A stretch of 9,046 bases of DNA from Nocardioidaceae bacterium (GTDB lineage Bacteria > Actinomycetota > Actinomycetes > Propionibacteriales > Nocardioidaceae), in assembly GCA_025966335.1 (NCBI GenBank), contig JAICRS010000115.1, positions 1-9,046 of the forward strand, read 5' to 3'. The position numbers and the translations under genes were made by a program. This document shows positions 5,854-9,046 of this stretch, piece after piece. A model generated the notes under the pieces. The model saw nothing but the letters and a program-made list of their open reading frames with translations, had not been told where the DNA came from and did not search any database. Numbering within the stretch: the stretch's first letter is position 1; every line of letters begins with the position of its first letter.

Positions 5854-6449
5854 GAGATGTCCTCCGGCCGGCTCGGGCGGGGGATCGCGACCACCTCGGA
5901 GTGCAGCGCCCACTCGTCCTTGCCGAGCCGGGCCAGCGGGTCGAGCAGGGTGAACTCCGGGTGCCGGTCATTCAGCACCTCCTGCGCCACCGAGATCAGC
6001 CGCACGTCACCGAGGACGACCGTGGAGTCACCGAGCTCGTTGGTGCTGTGCACGGTGCACTCGATCGCGACGGGGGAGCGGGCGACCCTCGGCGGCGCCA
6101 CCCGCAGGCTCGGCTCCATCTCGATGTCGAGCTGCTCGACCTCGCTCTGGTCCGGAGGAAACCGTGCGGCAGAGTTGTTGACCTGCTCCAGAAGCGGTGC
6201 GTAGGCGAGGTTCACCACGAACTCCCCGGTGGCGAGGACGTTGCGCAACGTGTCCTTCTTGCCCACCGACGAGAACTGCACGATCGGTGGCCGGGCGCAC
6301 GCCACCGTGTAGAACGAGTGTGGTGCGAGGTTGACCAGCCCGTCCTCGGAGAGCGTCGTCACCCAGGCGATGGGCCGCGGCACGACCACCGCCGTCAGCA
6401 ACCGGTAGACGTTGACGTCCGGGTCCTCGGCGGCGAAGTCGGTGCGCAT
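5850..6449 (-). CDS. Flavin reductase family protein (DIM6/NTAB, RutF-like)
   Basis: This 199-residue protein has a split-barrel flavin reductase fold that binds FMN and uses NAD(P)H to make reduced flavin for partner monooxygenases, or performs related redox chemistry. The visible signature VVPRPIAWVTT (22-32), followed by GLVNLAPHSFY (37-47), is the FMN-binding region. KKDTLRNVLATGEFVVN (64-80) is the conserved helix and strand after it, and VVLGDVRLISV (144-154) is typical of the C-terminal barrel. Length fits the family. No dedicated monooxygenase lies beside it. The start ATG 6449 lacks a Shine-Dalgarno but has TACGAT 7 bases upstream, suggesting leaderless expression. It is divergent from the OsmC gene across 44 bases and convergent with the CxxC oxidoreductase, sharing CTAG at both stops. 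The specific substrate or partner is unknown. Confidence 0.9.
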   Translation of the reverse strand: MRTDFAAEDPDVNVYRLLTAVVVPRPIAWVTTLSEDGLVNLAPHSFYTVACARPPIVQFSSVGKKDTLRNVLATGEFVVNLAYAPLLEQVNNSAARFPPDQSEVEQLDIEMEPSLRVAPPRVARSPVAIECTVHSTNELGDSTVVLGDVRLISVAQEVLNDRHPEFTLLDPLARLGKDEWALHSEVVAIPRPSRPEDIS

Positions 6450-6456
6450 GAGGTCG

Positions 6457-6462
6457 ATCGTA
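6457..6462 (-). promoter_or_regulatory. -10 box candidate of the flavin reductase gene
   Basis: TACGAT on the minus strand matches TANNNT and ends 7 bases before ATG 6449, which has no ribosome binding site. The geometry is the same as at the XRE gene. No convincing -35 was seen. Confidence 0.45.
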
Positions 6463-6493
6463 GGACCCGACCCCGCTGTGGAAGAGTGCCGCC

Positions 6494-6928
6494 ATGACAG
6501 ACAACTCCTTGCGGGCCGTCGAGCTCAGCCGCGTCGGCCTCGGTCGGTACGAGGCGACGAACGCCCGCGGTGGCAAGCTGATCTTCGGCAGCGGAGAGGG
6601 CGAGCACTTCACGCCGGTGGAGCTGTTGCTCGCCGCCATCGCCGGGTGCAGCGCCTCCGACGTCGACCACATCACGGCCAAGCGCGCGGACCCGAACCGG
6701 TTCGAGGTGCGGATGTCCGGGGACAAGGTCCGCGACGACTCCGGCAACCACCTGACGAACCTCCGGCTGACGTTCGACATTGCCTTTCCCGAGGGCCCGG
6801 CCGGCGACGCCGCTCGGGAGGCGGTGCCGCGAGCCATGACCCAGTCCCACGACCGGCTGTGCACGGTGAGCCGGACCGTGGAGCTGGGTACGCCGATCCA
6901 GGTCGACCTGGCCGACGGGAGCCGTTGA
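6494..6928 (+). CDS. OsmC family peroxide/thiol protein
   Basis: This 144-residue protein belongs to the OsmC/Ohr superfamily of cytoplasmic, thiol-dependent peroxidases that form swapped dimers and reduce organic hydroperoxides. The hallmark segment FTPVELLLAAIAGCSASDV (39-57) carries E43 and Cys52, the expected peroxidatic cysteine at the start of the central helix. The second conserved cysteine is Cys123 in SHDRLCTVSRTV (118-129). The C-terminal strand LGTPIQVDL completes the fold. It is of the YhfA/OsmC-like type rather than Ohr, judging by the TP-ELLLAA-GC wording, and some such proteins have no proven peroxidase activity. GGAAGAG (6480-6486) lies 7 bases before ATG 6494. The truncated ligase gene follows after only 14 bases, so the two were probably cotranscribed. 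Confidence 0.92.
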   Translation: MTDNSLRAVELSRVGLGRYEATNARGGKLIFGSGEGEHFTPVELLLAAIAGCSASDVDHITAKRADPNRFEVRMSGDKVRDDSGNHLTNLRLTFDIAFPEGPAGDAAREAVPRAMTQSHDRLCTVSRTVELGTPIQVDLADGSR

Positions 6929-6942
6929 CTGGTGGACCTGCG

Positions 6943-7200
6943 ATGGGACTGAGGAAGATCGGGGTCGAGGAAGAGCTGATGCTCGTCGACCCCGACACCG
7001 GCGAGCTCACCGCGGTCTCGCAGAAGGCCGTCCGCGCCCACCAACAGGGCTCGACGCAGGCGGCGGTCGGTGTCGGCATCGACAGCGATGAGCCGGGCGT
7101 GGAGCAGGAGCTGTTCCTCCAGCAGATCGAGACCGCCACGGCGCCGAAGGACTCCGTGCCGGACCTGGTCGAGGAGATGCCTCCTGGGAGTGAGCCCTAG
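6943..7200 (+). pseudogene. Truncated GCS2/YbdK-type carboxylate-amine ligase (N-terminal fragment)
   Basis: An 85-codon frame starts at ATG 6943 (GGTGG at 6931-6935) with RKIGVEEELMLVDPDTGELT (4-23) and VEQELFLQQIETAT (53-66). These are the first conserved blocks of GCS2/YbdK glutamate-cysteine ligase-like enzymes, which form amide bonds with ATP and are normally about 370 residues. After DLVEEM (74-79) the homology ends abruptly and a stop follows within seven codons; no continuation was seen in any frame downstream. Most of the ATP-grasp-like catalytic core is missing, so a functional ligase is very unlikely. The conserved part has no internal stop, and the start and ribosome site look intact, which suggests a recent loss. 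A short peptide may still be made. The break coincides with the start of glycosyltransferase remnants on the other strand. Confidence 0.82.
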
Positions 7201-7218
7201 CTGGACCGGTGATCCAGC
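7200..7218. repeat. Small inverted repeat at the ligase/glycosyltransferase junction
   Basis: GCTGGA (7200-7205) and TCCAGC (7213-7218) form a 6-bp stem with a 7-base loop. It lies exactly where ligase homology ends. It may be a weak terminator or simply part of the rearrangement joint. Confidence 0.3.
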
Positions 7219-7556
7219 AGACGCCTCGCGCCCGGCACGACCGCTGCGGACGGCGGTCAGACCGGCGTGCGCCACCACTGGCCACGGCCGGCGAAGCAGC
7301 GTGGTGAGGATCCGGTTCCGCGCGACCCGGACCTGCCAGCGATGATGCCGGCGGGAGTGGGAGGGTAGTGGTGCGCGACCACCTTGCCCACATAGTCCAG
7401 TCCCCACCCCGCAGAGGAGAGATCGAGCGCGAGCCGCTCCGCCTCGCCGGCGAAGAAGACGACGTCGAAGCCGCCCACGTCCAGGTACGCCGAGCGAAGC
7501 GGACCGCGGCAAACCCGCCGACTCGGCAGGGAGTACGCCGGGGCATGGGACGCCAC
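7206..7556 (-). pseudogene. Frameshifted C-terminal remnant of a family-2 glycosyltransferase
   Basis: On the minus strand, from about 7510 downward, one frame reads RSAYLDVGGFD, VVFFAGEAERLALDL, then GWGLDYVGKVVAHHYP. These are the acceptor-side and late blocks of bacterial GT2 glycosyltransferases. Around 7341-7365 the homology moves to another frame and continues RWQVRVARNRILTTLLRRPWPVV and LTAVRSGRAGR, the expected C-terminal tail. A single frame cannot contain both, so there is a frameshift. A second shift just before RSAYLD is possible, since GFAAVRFAR in a third frame resembles the preceding family segment. The N-terminal nucleotide-sugar domain (roughly 200 residues) is missing: upstream lies the promoter region of the ChaB gene. 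The remnant fills most of the 415-base gap 7201-7615. It is not functional as read. Confidence 0.72.
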
Positions 7557-7615
7557 CGTGTCGGGTACGGCCGATGTGCATCCGACCCCGCAACCGACCC
7601 TAAGGAGGCTGTCAC

Positions 7616-8020
7616 ATGCCTGCGAAGGACGAACTTCCCTCGACCCTGCAGCGTTCGCCGAAGAAGGCGCAGGAAACCTGGTCCAAGGCCCACGACTCGG
7701 CCGTCGACGAGTACGGCGAGGGAGAGCGGGCGCACCGCACGGCGTACGCCGCCCTCAAGCACGGGTTCGAGAAGGTGGGAGACCACTGGGAGAGCAAGGA
7801 CGAGAAGGGCCCCTCGGACCGCCAGGCCGAGAAGTCCGGGTCCGCTGCCCGCAAGGACGGTGAGACGGCCGGCGGCGTCGACGCGAACGCGTCCAAGGAC
7901 CACCTCTACGACATTGCCCAGAAGCTGGACATCAGCGGCCGTTCGAAGATGGACAAGGACGAGCTCGTCGACGCCATCCAGCACGCGAACGAACGGAAGA
8001 CCCGCGAGAGCCGGTCGTGA
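7616..8020 (+). CDS. ChaB family protein with C-terminal Rho_N domain
   Basis: This 134-residue, highly charged, soluble protein has two domains. Residues 6-60 form a ChaB domain: ELPSTLQRSPKKAQETW (6-22), AHDSAVDEYGEGERAHR (25-41), and FEKVGDHW (51-58). An acidic/basic low-complexity linker (60-92) follows. Then SKDHLYDIAQKLDISGRSKM (93-112) and KDELVDAIQ (114-122) form a Rho termination factor N-terminal-like domain, a small helical fold that often binds nucleic acid. ChaB was named as a cation transport regulator in E. coli, but no transporter is nearby, and this actinobacterial fusion is of unknown role. AAGGAGG (7602-7608), 7 bases before the ATG, is the strongest ribosome site in the window and suggests high expression. 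A stress role is speculative. It converges on the glycosyltransferase through a shared hairpin. Confidence 0.9.
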   Translation: MPAKDELPSTLQRSPKKAQETWSKAHDSAVDEYGEGERAHRTAYAALKHGFEKVGDHWESKDEKGPSDRQAEKSGSAARKDGETAGGVDANASKDHLYDIAQKLDISGRSKMDKDELVDAIQHANERKTRESRS

Positions 8021-8028
8021 TGCGCATC

Positions 8029-8049
8029 GCCGGTCAGCCGCTGACCGGC
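8029..8049. terminator. Bidirectional hairpin terminator between convergent genes
   Basis: GCCGGTCAG (8029-8037), loop CCG, CTGACCGGC (8041-8049) form a perfect 9-bp stem. It starts 8 bases after the ChaB stop and contains the stop codon and last codons of the convergent glycosyltransferase (stop at 8034-8036). There is no T-tract, as usual in high-GC actinobacteria. Confidence 0.65.
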
Positions 8050-9008
8050 ACCCACGCGGACAGCCGCGCGTCCCAGTCGGCGAGGAACCGCCCGAGGCCG
8101 TAACGTGCGAGAGCGGCCTCGCGTGCCTTCGCGCCGACGGCCTGCGCCTCCGACGGGTCGTGGATGAACCGCCAGACCGCGGCGGTCAGCTGCTCCGGCC
8201 GGGTGGTCACCACCCCGGCTTCAGGTGGCACCGCCGCGACCGCCTCGGTGGTGGCCAGGGCGACCACCGGCATGCCGAGATGCATGGCCTCGAGCAGGGA
8301 AAGCCCGAGCGACGTCCATCGGGCGGTGTGGATGTAGACCCGGCGACGCGCGAGCTCGTGGTGCAGCTGGTGCTGGGGGAGGTCCTCGAACGTCCACAAC
8401 CGGTCACCCGGGATGTCGAGCGCATCGTTGAGCTGGTGGACCTTCATCCCGAACACGTCGAGTGCCGCGACCTGCGCCAGGCCGGGCAGCAGGTCGGTCC
8501 CGACCGCGCGCCACCGCCGCACCGGGTCGTTGACCACGATGGCCGCCCGTGCCCAGTCGCCCGAGTAGTGGTGGCCGGGATCGACGATGCCGTGCTCGAT
8601 GACGTGCGTCGTCGCGCTTCCGCAGTCCCAGAACAGCCGGTTGAAATGGGTGACGTGCACGATCGGGATCTCGGACTGGTCCGCCATGGGATGCCTGGTG
8701 AACGGGACCTCGCCCCCCGGCGTGTTGTGCTCCACGTAGACGGCCGGCACGTCGCGGCCGGGCCGGCGACCGGTCCACCGCTCGGCGAGCTCGACCTCGT
8801 GCGGGCGCTGCAGCAGCACGATGTCGAAGTCCTCGTCGCGGAGCCGCTCGGGGGTGCGTTCGACGACGCTGTCCGGCCAGTCCCAGGTCCGGGCTCGCCC
8901 GAGGCCGTCGGAGTCGCGGCCGGGGGTCACCGGCACGACGTAGTCGTGCTCGCCCTGCACGAACGACGTCGTCCACGACCCGTGCACGTGCCACAGCAAG
9001 ATCCGCAT
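8034..9008 (-). CDS. GT4-like glycosyltransferase (GT-B fold)
   Basis: This 324-residue cytoplasmic glycosyltransferase starts MRILLWHVHGSWTTSFVQG. The N-terminal Rossmann half includes DIVLLQRPHEVEL (62-74) and YVEHNTPGGE (91-100). The C-terminal donor-binding half holds WTFEDLPQHQLHHELARRRV (205-224), HTARWTSLGLSLLEAMHLG (227-245) and MPVVALATTEAVAAVP (246-261). The E of LLEAMHLG (E240) corresponds to the GT4 ExxxxxxxE-type sugar-nucleotide residue, and the block matches the common GT4 SLLEAMA-G-PVVA pattern. Near-family proteins are about this length. GAGG lies 5 bases before ATG 9008. Such genes often sit in actinobacterial glycan clusters together with GT2 enzymes, and a GT2 remnant lies just beyond the ChaB gene. 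Donor, acceptor and product are unknown. Only 38 bases remain to the right edge (9009-9046), so its upstream partners cannot be seen. Confidence 0.87.
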   Translation of the reverse strand: MRILLWHVHGSWTTSFVQGEHDYVVPVTPGRDSDGLGRARTWDWPDSVVERTPERLRDEDFDIVLLQRPHEVELAERWTGRRPGRDVPAVYVEHNTPGGEVPFTRHPMADQSEIPIVHVTHFNRLFWDCGSATTHVIEHGIVDPGHHYSGDWARAAIVVNDPVRRWRAVGTDLLPGLAQVAALDVFGMKVHQLNDALDIPGDRLWTFEDLPQHQLHHELARRRVYIHTARWTSLGLSLLEAMHLGMPVVALATTEAVAAVPPEAGVVTTRPEQLTAAVWRFIHDPSEAQAVGAKAREAALARYGLGRFLADWDARLSAWVPVSG

Positions 9009-9046
9009 TCCTACCTCGTCCCTCTTCCCAGTGCGTGAAAGTCCCA

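Noticed and set aside
6028..7593. Long minus-strand frame (521 codons) as one protein
   Set aside because: Only a segment around 7210-7365 resembles a protein (the GT2 tail). The rest is antisense to the OsmC and ligase genes or out of frame with the flavin reductase.
7558..7600. GGGTAC near 7563 as a SigF/SigB-type stress promoter for the ChaB gene
   Set aside because: No GTTT-like -35 element was found at the required distance.
7368..9038. Long plus-strand reading frame (556 codons) across the ChaB and glycosyltransferase region
   Set aside because: It is an out-of-frame shadow with low-complexity translation, covering two well-supported genes in other frames.

Overview
The window is high-GC, densely packed DNA with mostly GTG/ATG starts, short intergenic gaps and many convergent or divergent gene pairs. 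Protein families (aminopeptidase N of actinobacterial type, a ChaB/Rho_N fusion, a YbdK-like ligase remnant, an XRE-cupin regulator beside a methyltransferase) point to an actinomycete chromosome. Pseudonocardiales is my best guess, from overall similarity only. No rRNA, tRNA, CRISPR array, transposase or phage gene was seen.

Left part (1-3167): the first codons of aminopeptidase N run leftward off the edge. A YjdF/DUF2238-like membrane protein is divergent from it. Then come a leftward zinc-independent NADP-dependent oxidoreductase (CurA/PTGR type), a divergent GNAT acetyltransferase, and a secreted lipoprotein whose Shine-Dalgarno overlaps the acetyltransferase stop codon. These look like ordinary accessory/housekeeping genes.

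Middle (3168-5853): a convergent intergenic region carries inverted and imperfect direct repeats. It is followed by the most interesting unit: a leftward XRE-cupin regulator divergent from an apparent two-gene operon. The operon encodes a SAM-dependent methyltransferase with a His-rich N-terminus and a small FAD oxidoreductase with a CxxC motif in the context HCAYCHGWE. A 19-bp near-perfect palindrome covers the regulator's own start codon. Candidate -10 boxes 6-7 bases before both divergent start codons suggest leaderless transcripts. The enzyme pair recalls the disulfide oxidoreductase plus S-methyltransferase pairs that handle dithiols such as gliotoxin and holomycin. The substrate here is unknown, and the dithiol link is my inference.

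Right part (5850-9046): a leftward RutF/DIM6-type flavin reductase shares a CTAG with the preceding stop codon. It is divergent from an OsmC-family peroxide/thiol protein. Next is a decayed zone: an 85-codon N-terminal fragment of a GCS2/YbdK-type carboxylate-amine ligase abuts the frameshifted C-terminal part of a family-2 glycosyltransferase on the opposite strand. This looks like a deletion or rearrangement scar. A ChaB/Rho_N protein with an excellent ribosome binding site follows. It converges, through a 9-bp-stem hairpin, on an intact GT4-like glycosyltransferase that fills the right edge.
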